DNA of 38,892 nt from an uncultured Acidimicrobiaceae bacterium (GTDB lineage Bacteria > Actinomycetota > Acidimicrobiia > Acidimicrobiales > RAAP-2): contig CAININ010000038.1 of NCBI GenBank assembly GCA_903849265.1, forward strand, positions 1 through 38,892, written 5' to 3'. The translations under genes were made by a program, and so were the position numbers. The notes beneath the pieces were generated by a model. It did not search any database. It worked only from the letters and a program-made list of their open reading frames with translations, and was not told the DNA's origin. The first letter of the stretch is position 1, and each line of letters opens with the position of its first letter. Shown here piece after piece: positions 21,855-30,219 of this stretch.

Positions 21855-22946
21855 GTGGATCGCCTGCTGGTCGTGCACTGCCCCGAACTCCTCCTCGAGG
21901 ACGAGGGAGGTGCCATGCTCCGCACCTTCGCCGAGGTGATCGCCGCCGTCGAGACCTACTGCCCGTGGGTGACCGCGGTGCGTCCCGGCATCTGCTCGTT
22001 GCCGTCTCGGGGGCCGGCTCGGTACTTCGGCGGCGAAGGCGCCCTGGTCGAACTCGTCCAGGCGGCCGCCTGCGGTGTCAGCCCGTCCGAGGTCGGTGTG
22101 GCCGACGGGCTGTTCGCCGCCGTGCTGGCCGCCCGCCGGGGCCTGATCGTCCCGGCCGGGGGAACCCCTGGGTTCCTCGCCCCGTTGCCGGTGAGCATCC
22201 TCGGCCAACGTGACCTCGCCGGGCTGCTCGCCCGGCTCGGCATCCGCACCCTGGGCGAGTTCGCCGCCCTGTCCGACGCCGACGTCATCGGCCGGTTCGG
22301 GGCCGACGGCACCCATGCCCACCGGGTGGCCAGCGGGCGGAGCGGCGAGCAAGCCGACCTCCGCCAGCCCCGCACCGCACGCCTGCTCGCCGGCGAGCCC
22401 GCCGAGGACCTCCCCGTGGTGGCCGAGCCCGGGTTCTGGGGCGGGGTGAGCGATGCCGATGCCCGGGCCGCACGGTGCCTGTCCGCCGCCCAGGATCTCC
22501 TCGGCCCCGACGGAGTGGTGACCGTGCGTCTCCAGGGCGGGAGGGGCCCGGTGGAGCGGGCCAGGTTCGTGACCTGGACCACCGGTGGACAGCCGCAGGG
22601 CAACGCCTCCAGCGCCGGGGCGGGTGCTCCCTGGCCCGGGCAGATTCCGGCGCCGGCGCCGGCCGTCGTCCACCCGGACCCCGTGCGGGCCGATCTGGCC
22701 GACGGCCGGGGTGAGCCGGTCCGGGTCTCGAGTCGGGGACTGCTGACAGCAGCACCCGACCGTCTGTCCGTGGAGGGCGGCCCGTGGGAGCCGCTGTCCG
22801 GGTGGGCCGGGCCCTGGCCGGCCGACGAGCGCTGGTGGTCCCGGTCGCGCCGGCGGGGTGCCCGGCTCCAGGCCGTCACCCCCCGCTGTGCCCATCTGCT
22901 GGTGGCCGAACGGGGCCACTGGTGGGTCGAGGCGACCTACGGCTGA
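21855..22946 (+). CDS. imuB: ImuB-like Y-family polymerase homologue, reduced form
   Basis: A 363-aa catalytically inactive Y-family-like protein that normally bridges DnaE2 and the beta clamp. Recognisable blocks are VRPGICSLPSRGPARYFGGE, GVADGLFAAVLAARRG, the helix-hairpin-helix LGIRTLGEFAALSDADVIGRFGADG, LLGPDGVVTVRLQGGRGPVERARF and WAGPWPADERWW. Compared with my recollection of mycobacterial ImuB (about 527 aa), the first ~60 residues and the roughly 100-residue little-finger region between HRVASG and FWGG are missing. The clamp motif QLPLWGG is replaced by AEPGFWGG. The GTG 21855 follows AGGGGGG, two bases after the imuA' stop; ATG 21795 in the same frame would only add repeat-encoded residues. 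No frameshift is obvious. Confidence 0.87.
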   Translation: MDRLLVVHCPELLLEDEGGAMLRTFAEVIAAVETYCPWVTAVRPGICSLPSRGPARYFGGEGALVELVQAAACGVSPSEVGVADGLFAAVLAARRGLIVPAGGTPGFLAPLPVSILGQRDLAGLLARLGIRTLGEFAALSDADVIGRFGADGTHAHRVASGRSGEQADLRQPRTARLLAGEPAEDLPVVAEPGFWGGVSDADARAARCLSAAQDLLGPDGVVTVRLQGGRGPVERARFVTWTTGGQPQGNASSAGAGAPWPGQIPAPAPAVVHPDPVRADLADGRGEPVRVSSRGLLTAAPDRLSVEGGPWEPLSGWAGPWPADERWWSRSRRRGARLQAVTPRCAHLLVAERGHWWVEATYG

Positions 22947-22962
22947 GCGGCCGAAGACGACC

Positions 22963-25900
22963 ATGGCCTACGCAGAGCTCCACGCCCACTCCAACTTCTC
23001 CTTCCTCGACGGTGCCAGCCACCCCGAGGAACTGGCCGCGGAAGCCGTCCGGCTCGGGCTGTCGGCGGTGGCGCTGACCGACCACAACGGCCTCTACGGG
23101 GCGGTCCGGTTCGCCGGGGCGGCGCGGGCCTTCGGCCTGCCCACAGTGTTCGGGGCCGAGCTCACCTTGTCGGATGCCGACGGACCCCACCTGCGCACCG
23201 GCATGCCCGACCCGGCCGGCACCCACCTGGTGGTGCTGGCCCGGGACCCCGACGGCTACGCCCGCCTCAGCCGGGCCATCGCCGAGGCGCACCTGGACGG
23301 AGGAGAGAAGGGGCGTCCCATCCTGACCCTCGACGCCCTGTCCGACCGTCACGGCGGCCACTGGCAGATCCTGACCGGGTGCAGGAAGGGGCCCCTGGCC
23401 ACGGCCCTGACCGACGAAGGGCCGGCGGCAGCGGGCCGGGCGCTCGACCGGCTCATCGATCGGTTCGGCCGGGAGCACCTCGCCGTCGAGCTATGGGACC
23501 ACGGCACGCCGATCGATGGGCCTCGCAACGACGCCTTGGCCGTGCTGGCCATCGAACGGGGCGTGTCGCCAGTCGCCACCAACAACGTCCACTACGCCAC
23601 CCCGGCGCGCTTCCCGCTGGCCACCACCCTGTCCGCCGTGCGGGCGAGGCGGACCCTAGAGGAGCTCGAAGGGTGGCTCCCCTCGGCGGCTACCGCCTGT
23701 CTGCGGGGCGAGGCCGAGCAGCGGCGGCGGTTCGCCCGGTGGCCCGGAGTCGTGGACCGGGCCGGCGAGCTGGCCGCCGAGTGCGCGTTCGACCTCCGGC
23801 TGGTGGCACCTCGGCTCCCCGACTTTCCGGTGCCCGAGGGGCACACCGAGCAGACCTGGCTGGCCGAGCTGACCCGGCGGGGGGCGATTGAGCGGTATGG
23901 GGCCCAGGGATTCGAACGGGTGCCCGGGGCCTACGCCCAGATCGACCACGAGCTCGAGGTGATCGGGGCCCTCGGGTTCCCGGGCTACTTCCTCACCGTG
24001 TGGGACATCGTCCAATTCTGCAAGCGCCAGGACATCTTCTGCCAGGGCCGAGGATCGGCCGCCACCTCGGCCGTCTGCTTCGCCCTCGGCATCACCAACG
24101 TGGACGCGGTGTCGCTCGGCCTGCTCTTCGAGCGCTTCCTGTCCCCGGCTCGCGACGGGCCGCCCGACATCGACGTCGACATCGAGTCGGGCCGGCGTGA
24201 GGAGGTCATCCAGTACGTCTACGCCCGCTACGGCCGGCTCCACGCCGCCCAGGTGGCCAACGTCATCACCTACCGGTCCCGGTCGGCCCTGCGCGACGTG
24301 GGCAAGGCCCTCGGCCACACCGCCGAGGAGGCCGACGGCTGGGCCGGGTCGACCGAGCGCGGCCAGGCGCTGGCCGAGCGCGAGGATCTGCCGCCGCTAG
24401 TACAGCAGCTGGCGGCTGAGCTGCTCGGGTTTCCGCGCCATCTCGGCATCCACTCGGGCGGCATGGTCATCTGCGACCGGCCGGTGGTGGAAGTGTGCCC
24501 GGTGGAGTGGGGACGAATGCCCGGCCGCAGCGTGCTGCAGTGGGACAAGGATGACTGCGCAGCGGCCGGCCTGGTCAAGTTCGACCTCCTCGGCCTCGGC
24601 ATGCTCACCGCCCTGCACCACATGGTCGACCTGGTGGCCGAGGCCCACGGGGTCACCGTCGATCTGGCCCTCCTCGGCCAGGAGGACGAGGTCTACGACC
24701 TCCTGTGCCGGGCCGACACGGTGGGCGTGTTCCAGGTCGAGTCGCGAGCCCAGATGAACACCCTGCCCCGGGTGCAGCCCCGCTGCTTCTACGACCTGGC
24801 TATCGAGGTCGCCCTCATCCGGCCCGGCCCCATCCAGGGCAACGCCGTGCACCCCTACATCCGGCGGCGCAACGGGACCGAGCCCGTCACCTACCTCCAT
24901 CCGCTGATGCAACCGGCCCTGGAACGCACCCTCGGCGTGCCGCTCTTCCAGGAGCAGCTGATGCAGATCGCCATCGATGTGGCCGGGTTCAGCCCGACCG
25001 AGTCCGACGAACTGCGTCAAGCCATGAGCGCCAAGCGGTCGGGCGAGCGCATGGCCCGGCTCCGCGACCGCCTGTTCGCCGGCATGGCTGCCCGGGGCGT
25101 GTCCGAGGCGGTGTCCGAACAGGTGTATTCGGCGCTCGCCGCCTTCGCCAACTTCGGATTTCCCGAGAGTCACTCCGTGGCCTTCGCTCACCTGGTGTAC
25201 TCGACGGCATGGTGCAAGGTGCACTATCCAGCCGCCTTTACCGCCGGGCTGCTCAACGCCCAGCCCATGGGGTTCTGGTCTCCCCAGAGCCTGGTCGCCG
25301 ATGCCAAGCGGCACGGGGTGGTGGTGCGCCGGCCCGACGTCAACGAGGGCCAGGCAGCCGCGAGCCTCGAGCCGGCAGGCGACCCGGTGCGCAGGAGGGG
25401 CGGGCCGATCCCTTCCGAGTCGGCGGCGGTGCGCCTCGGGCTGTCTTCGGTGCGCGGCATCGGCTCTGATATCGCCGGCCGGATCGAGGCAGGGGCACCG
25501 TGGTCGAGCATGGAGGACCTCGTGCGTCGTGCCGGGGTGACCCGGGTCCAATTGGAGGCGCTCGCCACCGCCGGGGCCCTCGACGGCCTGGACGACCGGA
25601 AGCGGGCCGCAGGCGGGGGGCAGGCCGTAGGCGGGAGACGAGGATTGGTCTGGGCGGCGGGCGCGGCAGCCCAGGCCACCGCCGACCGGCTGCCGGGCGT
25701 GGTCACCGGAGCCGAACCCCCGTCCCTCCCCGCCCCCACTGCGTGGGAAGAGGTGTCCGATGACCTGTGGGCTCTCGGCATGGCCCCGGACACCACGGCC
25801 ATGGAGTTGGCCCGGCCCGGGCTGGACCGACGGGGAGTGGTTCGTGCCTCCGCGCTGGTCGGCCGCCCTGCCGGCGACCGGGTCACCGTCGGGGGCGTGG

Positions 25901-26148
25901 TCACCCACCGTCAGGCACCTGAGAGTGCACACGGCGCGGTCTTCCTCAACCTGGAGGACGAGACCGGGATGGTCAACATCGTGTGCTCCCGGGGTGCCTG
26001 GGTCCGATGGAAACCGGTGGCCCGCGCATGCCCAGCGCTCCTGGTCCGGGGTCGGGTCGAGCGGTCCGAGGGGTCGATGACCCTGGTGGCAGAGCGGTTC
26101 GAGCCGCTCGTGCTTGGTCCGGTCCCCTCCTCACGCGATTTCCGCTGA
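22963..26148 (+). CDS. dnaE2: Error-prone DNA polymerase III alpha subunit, DnaE2/ImuC
   Basis: A 1061-aa C-family polymerase. It has an N-terminal PHP domain with ELHAHSNFSFLDGAS (5-19), the palm with PPDIDVDIE (catalytic Asp402, Asp404) and a third carboxylate Asp541 (VKFDLLGLG). The fingers contain the conserved RPGPIQGNAVHPYIRRR, then a helix-hairpin-helix region and an OB domain near the C-terminus (VTVGGVVTHRQ, VFLNLEDETGMVNIV). It ends without the tau-binding tail of DnaE1, as is usual for DnaE2. It carries out mutagenic translesion synthesis after DNA damage with ImuA' and ImuB. The start ATG 22963 is 16 bases after imuB, so the three genes form one SOS operon. Confidence 0.96.
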   Translation: MAYAELHAHSNFSFLDGASHPEELAAEAVRLGLSAVALTDHNGLYGAVRFAGAARAFGLPTVFGAELTLSDADGPHLRTGMPDPAGTHLVVLARDPDGYARLSRAIAEAHLDGGEKGRPILTLDALSDRHGGHWQILTGCRKGPLATALTDEGPAAAGRALDRLIDRFGREHLAVELWDHGTPIDGPRNDALAVLAIERGVSPVATNNVHYATPARFPLATTLSAVRARRTLEELEGWLPSAATACLRGEAEQRRRFARWPGVVDRAGELAAECAFDLRLVAPRLPDFPVPEGHTEQTWLAELTRRGAIERYGAQGFERVPGAYAQIDHELEVIGALGFPGYFLTVWDIVQFCKRQDIFCQGRGSAATSAVCFALGITNVDAVSLGLLFERFLSPARDGPPDIDVDIESGRREEVIQYVYARYGRLHAAQVANVITYRSRSALRDVGKALGHTAEEADGWAGSTERGQALAEREDLPPLVQQLAAELLGFPRHLGIHSGGMVICDRPVVEVCPVEWGRMPGRSVLQWDKDDCAAAGLVKFDLLGLGMLTALHHMVDLVAEAHGVTVDLALLGQEDEVYDLLCRADTVGVFQVESRAQMNTLPRVQPRCFYDLAIEVALIRPGPIQGNAVHPYIRRRNGTEPVTYLHPLMQPALERTLGVPLFQEQLMQIAIDVAGFSPTESDELRQAMSAKRSGERMARLRDRLFAGMAARGVSEAVSEQVYSALAAFANFGFPESHSVAFAHLVYSTAWCKVHYPAAFTAGLLNAQPMGFWSPQSLVADAKRHGVVVRRPDVNEGQAAASLEPAGDPVRRRGGPIPSESAAVRLGLSSVRGIGSDIAGRIEAGAPWSSMEDLVRRAGVTRVQLEALATAGALDGLDDRKRAAGGGQAVGGRRGLVWAAGAAAQATADRLPGVVTGAEPPSLPAPTAWEEVSDDLWALGMAPDTTAMELARPGLDRRGVVRASALVGRPAGDRVTVGGVVTHRQAPESAHGAVFLNLEDETGMVNIVCSRGAWVRWKPVARACPALLVRGRVERSEGSMTLVAERFEPLVLGPVPSSRDFR

Positions 26149-26221
26149 CCCCGGACAAACCGGTGCAGAACGAACGCGGGCGTGCCGATACAACACCAAC
26201 GAGGAAAGTGACCACAGACCC

Positions 26222-26250
26222 TTGACTACTGTGAGTGTTGTAGTCAACAC
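26222..26250. promoter_or_regulatory. Nested dyads, probable operator/promoter
   Basis: TTGACTAC (26222-26229) and GTAGTCAA (26240-26247) form an exact 8-bp inverted repeat, nested with GTGTTG-TAGT-CAACAC (26235-26250). The surrounding 26200-26275 is clearly AT-richer than its flanks. TTGACT fits a -35 box. I cannot name the regulator. It is upstream of the PLDc_N/DUF2510 gene and downstream of dnaE2. Confidence 0.6.
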
Positions 26251-26390
26251 TTAGAGTGGTAACAACTACGAGGAGCGAACGTGGACTCCATGGGGCAGCA
26301 GAAGACAGGAACCAGAGATCGGAACCGCAAGGGCGAATCGTTGCCCCTGCGGCCAAGCCCTGCTTCCTCAGGAGCCGGGGGGCATCCGTC

Positions 26391-27509
26391 ATGACCGGAA
26401 CATTCGCCCAGATCACCAACGTCACCCTCATGGCGATCGCCGCCGTGGTCGCGCTCTCGATGGTCATCGGGGCTGTCGACCTGATCCGCCAGCCCGGATG
26501 GGCGTGGAGGACTGCCGGCGAGCCGAAGGCCATCTGCCTTCTGCTCGTCCTGCTCCTGCCAGGCGTCGGTCTTGCCATCTACGTGTTCGGCGCACGACCC
26601 AAGGTCATCGCCATCGCCGCCACCGGGCGCGCCGCCAATCTTCCCTTCGAACGCTTTGCTGACCGTGGAGTGCTGATCGCCGAAGACACCCGGCTCATCC
26701 AAGCACTGGCGCTCCCGACTTCGATCGGCAGCTTCGGCGAGCCACGGGTTGACCGCGCCATCCAATCGAGTGAGCCCCGACTCGTATCCGTCGCCCCATC
26801 TGGCGTCGACCGCCACACGGACGACGGTCGGGACGCCGACGCCGACGCCGACGCCAACGCCGACGCCGGGAGCGAATCAACGGGTTCGAACCCCACGGCG
26901 ACAGCCGCGGCGACAGCCGCTGCGACCGTCCCCGAAACTGAGGGGCTTCACTTTCCGGGTGGGATGGGGCGCCCCTACCACCCGAGGCAGCGTGCCTCCT
27001 TCGATGAGTCCGAGTCACTGGCCGCTGTTGCCGCCCAGATCCTCGGGGCCACCCAGGAGATGGACGACCAGGTGCACTCCGGTCGACGGGTCCAAGCCAA
27101 TGACAGCAACGACACGGCGTCTCCGCCCCAGGCCAGCGGGCTGTCGCCGTTCACTCGTCCGGGCGATGCGGCCGTCCTGGACCGTTCGTCCGGGACCAGC
27201 CCCGCAGTCATGTCGAGTGCACGGCCCATCTCGAAGACACTCCGGTCAGGTGGGTCGGCCAAGGGCCTCCCCATGATGGCCCCGATGCAGGTCGCCCTCG
27301 GCTCGCCCAGGATCGACCACACGATGGTGGAGGACACCGCTCGCGACCACGGGGACCTGCTGGTCGACATCGGTCATGGAGACACTGTTGCGGCTCAGTG
27401 GATGGACGACCCGATCGGCCGCCACCAGTACCGCTACTGGGACGGCGGGTCGTGGACCGAAAACGTATGCGACGACGGAGCCCAGTCCCGGGACTCAGCC
27501 CTCAACTGA
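26391..27509 (+). CDS. Membrane protein with PLDc_N-like and DUF2510-like domains
   Basis: A 372-aa protein. The N-terminus has two membrane helices (about 10-30 and 47-67) with the PLDc_N-type segment DLIRQPGWAWRTAGEPKAICL. A long, poorly ordered hydrophilic region includes a repeated DADADADANADAG run and Thr/Ala repeats. The C-terminus (about 337-362) has DPIGRHQYRYWDGGSWTENV, a DUF2510 element usually found in actinobacterial membrane or secreted proteins. The ATG 26391 follows GGGGGG at about 11 bases. The frame is open further upstream, but that part has no leader. Function unknown. It lies behind a symmetric operator candidate. Confidence 0.75.
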   Translation: MTGTFAQITNVTLMAIAAVVALSMVIGAVDLIRQPGWAWRTAGEPKAICLLLVLLLPGVGLAIYVFGARPKVIAIAATGRAANLPFERFADRGVLIAEDTRLIQALALPTSIGSFGEPRVDRAIQSSEPRLVSVAPSGVDRHTDDGRDADADADANADAGSESTGSNPTATAAATAAATVPETEGLHFPGGMGRPYHPRQRASFDESESLAAVAAQILGATQEMDDQVHSGRRVQANDSNDTASPPQASGLSPFTRPGDAAVLDRSSGTSPAVMSSARPISKTLRSGGSAKGLPMMAPMQVALGSPRIDHTMVEDTARDHGDLLVDIGHGDTVAAQWMDDPIGRHQYRYWDGGSWTENVCDDGAQSRDSALN

Positions 27510-27517
27510 CCGGGTGC

Positions 27518-27543
27518 CCTGGCCGCCCCGCTAGCGGCCCAGG
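27518..27543. terminator. Bidirectional terminator candidate between convergent genes
   Basis: CCTGGCCGC (27518-27526) pairs with GCGGCCCAGG (27534-27543) apart from one bulged base, around a 7-base loop. It lies between the stops of the PLDc_N/DUF2510 gene and holA and includes the holA stop codon. Confidence 0.6.
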
Positions 27544-28529
27544 CGGCTGAGCCGGGCCACCAGGACCTCGACCACCAGTTCGCCCGAGAGCCCCGTGGAG
27601 CCGCGCAGATCCAGGTCGGCTTCGGACAGGAGCTGCATGGCTCGTGCGATGCGGGCGGTCCCGAGGCGATTGGCCTGCCCCAGGGCCTTCTTGGCTGGGA
27701 AGGAGCTCTTGATGCCGAGGACCTCGGCGGCCTGCTCGGGCGAGTTCACCCCGGACCCGTCGAGGCGCAGCATCTGGCGATAATGCTTGTGCAGGTGGGC
27801 GAGGATCACCAACGGATGCGACTCCCCGGCGATCAGCATCCTATGCAGCACCCCGAGCGCCGGCGCCGTCTTGCCTGCGTCGATGGCGTCGGTCAGGTCC
27901 CATGGGGCGAGGGCACCGGCTTCCCCTAAGAATGGCTCGAGGTCGCCAGCCGTGACGGTCGCCCCTTGGCCGTAGGCGGCGGCAAGCGTGTCGAGCAGAC
28001 CCGAAAGTCGGCCCATGTCCGAGCCGATGTGCTCAGCGAGGCGGTTCTGGGCCGCGCCGTCGAGGCGGACCGGACCGCCCTTCAGGTGCGCGGACAGCCA
28101 CTGCGACCGGGCCTTTCCGATCCCGACCGAGGTGTCGACCACGTCCCCCGTCGCCGTGACGGCTTTGGACAAGGTCGGGTTCACGGCACCGCCACCGGCG
28201 ACCAGCACCAGTGCCGTCGTGGGAAGGGGGTCTGCCAGGTAGGCGGCGAGTCGCTTGGAGTCGGCGGTGGCAATCTGCCCGACTTCGCGTACGACGACAA
28301 CCCGTCGTTCCACCAAGAACGGAGGCGTCGTGCAGGCGTCGATGACGACACCGATATCGAACTGGTCGACGCCCGGGCCACCGAACTCCTCCACCATCAT
28401 GGACGGGTCGCCACCGGCGACCAGCTGTTCCACCAGTGCGTGGGCGGCCTGAGCCACCAGCGATGGGTCGGAGCCTTTGACCAGATACGCGGGCCGGTGC
28501 CCGGTGGCGGTCACTGCGGCAGCGCTCAT
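27531..28529 (-). CDS. holA: DNA polymerase III delta subunit
   Basis: A 332-aa protein with the HolA pattern: an N-terminal AAA+-like domain starting AYLVKGSDPSLV, CTTPPFLVERRVVVVREVG, then ALVLVAGGG, and a C-terminal collar domain with LGIKSSFPAKKALGQANRLGTARI and LSEADLDLRGSTGL. Delta is the clamp-loader subunit that opens the beta sliding clamp. The ATG at 28529 overlaps the folP2-like stop by four bases, so it is the last gene of the trx-folP2-holA operon. Nothing unusual is seen in length. Confidence 0.93.
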   Translation of the reverse strand: MSAAAVTATGHRPAYLVKGSDPSLVAQAAHALVEQLVAGGDPSMMVEEFGGPGVDQFDIGVVIDACTTPPFLVERRVVVVREVGQIATADSKRLAAYLADPLPTTALVLVAGGGAVNPTLSKAVTATGDVVDTSVGIGKARSQWLSAHLKGGPVRLDGAAQNRLAEHIGSDMGRLSGLLDTLAAAYGQGATVTAGDLEPFLGEAGALAPWDLTDAIDAGKTAPALGVLHRMLIAGESHPLVILAHLHKHYRQMLRLDGSGVNSPEQAAEVLGIKSSFPAKKALGQANRLGTARIARAMQLLSEADLDLRGSTGLSGELVVEVLVARLSRLGR

Positions 28530-29419
28530 CGTCGGGCCCCGGTGACTGCGGCGATGGCGTCACACGCCTGCCGGTGGGCAGCCACCTCGTGGACGCGCAT
28601 CACCCGGCACCCGAGGGCCGCCCCAAGCGACGTGGCCGCCACAGACGCCTCTTTGCGTTGGCCGATCTCCAGGTCGAGCACGACCCCGAGGAACGTCTTG
28701 TTGGATGCCGACAGCAGCAACGGATACCCGAGGTCAGCGAGTTGGTCCGAGGCCCGCAGCAGAGTCAACGACTGGGCAGCCGTCTTCCCGAGATCCAAGC
28801 CGGCATCGACGATGATCTGGTCCGGTGCGAGCCCCGCCGCCAGGGCTCGGTCCGCCCGTTCGAGCAGGAACGTGCGCACCGAGTCAACCACGTCGTCGTA
28901 GACCGGGTTTGGGTCGGGGATCCGGGGTCCCAGCCGGATGTGGGTGGCCACCACGGTGGCGCCGTGCTCGGCGGCCGCCGCCAGGTAGTCCGGGTCGGCG
29001 AAGCCGCTGATGTCGTTGCCGACGACCGCCCCAGCTCGGTAGGCCTCGCGGGCCACCGACGCACGCCAAGTGTCGACCGAGAGGGCGATGTCATAGCGGG
29101 CGGCCAGGGCCTCGATCGCCGGAATCACCCGGTCGAGCTCCTCGGCTTCCCCCACCTCGGGCCCAGGCCCGGCCTTGACGCCCCCGATGTCGAGCAGGTC
29201 GGCGCCCTGGTCGATCAAGAGGCCGGCCCGGCCGACGAGGTCGTCGAGCTCGAAGGTCAGTCCCTTGTCGTAGAACGAGTCCGGGGTGCGGTTGAGGATG
29301 CCCATCACGAGGGAGCGGTGCTCGATGTCGAAGTTCCGGTGTCCGAGTCGCAGGGTGGTGGCACGCACAGAGGTGACGCTACCGGAGGTGGTGGCAGCCC
29401 GACGCAGCGGTGCGGGCAC
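28526..29419 (-). CDS. folP2: Dihydropteroate synthase homologue, FolP2 type
   Basis: A 297-aa TIM-barrel protein. The DHPS signatures are present but altered: NRTPDSFYDKG in place of the usual NVTPDSFSDGG, DIGGVKAGPGPEVG where canonical enzymes have a GG(E/Q)STRPG loop, and SVDTWRASVA. These same departures occur, as I recall, in M. tuberculosis FolP2 (Rv1207), reported not to have DHPS activity. So it may not make folate and could have another role. The GTG 29419 follows the trx stop by five bases, and the gene overlaps holA by four. An alternative GTG at 29368 would remove the Ala/Thr-rich first 17 residues. Confidence 0.88.
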   Translation of the reverse strand: MPAPLRRAATTSGSVTSVRATTLRLGHRNFDIEHRSLVMGILNRTPDSFYDKGLTFELDDLVGRAGLLIDQGADLLDIGGVKAGPGPEVGEAEELDRVIPAIEALAARYDIALSVDTWRASVAREAYRAGAVVGNDISGFADPDYLAAAAEHGATVVATHIRLGPRIPDPNPVYDDVVDSVRTFLLERADRALAAGLAPDQIIVDAGLDLGKTAAQSLTLLRASDQLADLGYPLLLSASNKTFLGVVLDLEIGQRKEASVAATSLGAALGCRVMRVHEVAAHRQACDAIAAVTGARR

Positions 29420-29424
29420 CTCGG

Positions 29425-30141
29425 TCAGAACAGGCGGGAGGCCAGGGCCTTGCGATAGGTGAGGGTCCGTGGGTCCTCCGGGCCGAGCGTCTCCAACAGG
29501 TCGAGGAACTCTTGGCGTGCATCAGGATCGTCCTTCACCCGGTCGAGGAGGTCGTCGAGCAGCGTGTCGACCGCGGTGGTCGCAACGTCCTCGCGGCTGG
29601 CCAGCCGTGCCTCGGCCAGTAGCCGGCGGGTCTCTGGCGTCTCGGGGATCCGACCGAGGATCGCCAGCGCACCGTCGACGTCATCTCGGGCGATCAGCAG
29701 TGCTGCCAGGGCGGGGATGGCGACGGGGTGGTCGTGCTGCAGTTCCAGCGCCTGGACCAGGAGTGTCTCGTCGCCTGTGGATGCACCTTGTTCGGCCAGC
29801 ACGTCAGCCTCGGACCGGACAGGGGTCAAGCGGTCGATGAAGGCCTGGATGACGGCCTCGGGCTGCGCTCCGATGAACTGGTCGACCACAGCCCCGTTGC
29901 GTACGGCGAACACCGCCGGTATCGACTGCACCTTGAAGCTCGCCGACACGGTCGGGTTCTCGTCCACATTGACCTTGGCCAGTTCGACGGCCCCGTCGGT
30001 CGCAGCAACGATCGTTTCGATCATGGGGCCGAGCGTGGTGCAAGGGCCGCACCAGGGGGCCCACAGGTCCACCACCACTGGGACCTGGAAGGACCGTTCG
30101 AGGACGACCTCCTCAAACGTTGCGTCAGTAGCATCGACCAT
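29425..30141 (-). CDS. Thioredoxin-domain protein with C-terminal TPR-like region (CnoX/YbbN-like)
   Basis: A 238-aa protein. Residues 1-110 form a thioredoxin fold with WAPWCGPC (Cys31/Cys34) and the cis-Pro loop QSIPAVF. Residues ~125-238 are helical repeats (DGALAILGRIPETPETRRLL, LLDLLETLGPEDPRTLTYR) as in YbbN/CnoX, which protect client proteins during oxidative stress. The active-site CGPC suggests redox activity, unlike E. coli YbbN. The ATG 30141 follows GGAGG only two bases away. It is the first gene of the trx-folP2-holA operon and is divergent from the APH-like gene (78 bases). Confidence 0.9.
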   Translation of the reverse strand: MVDATDATFEEVVLERSFQVPVVVDLWAPWCGPCTTLGPMIETIVAATDGAVELAKVNVDENPTVSASFKVQSIPAVFAVRNGAVVDQFIGAQPEAVIQAFIDRLTPVRSEADVLAEQGASTGDETLLVQALELQHDHPVAIPALAALLIARDDVDGALAILGRIPETPETRRLLAEARLASREDVATTAVDTLLDDLLDRVKDDPDARQEFLDLLETLGPEDPRTLTYRKALASRLF

Positions 30142-30219
30142 GACCTCCGACGTTACCGGCCAACGGGTCGCCACCGGTCCGGCACCGGGTCGAGGTGACG
30201 ACGCGGGTAGCGTCAGGGC

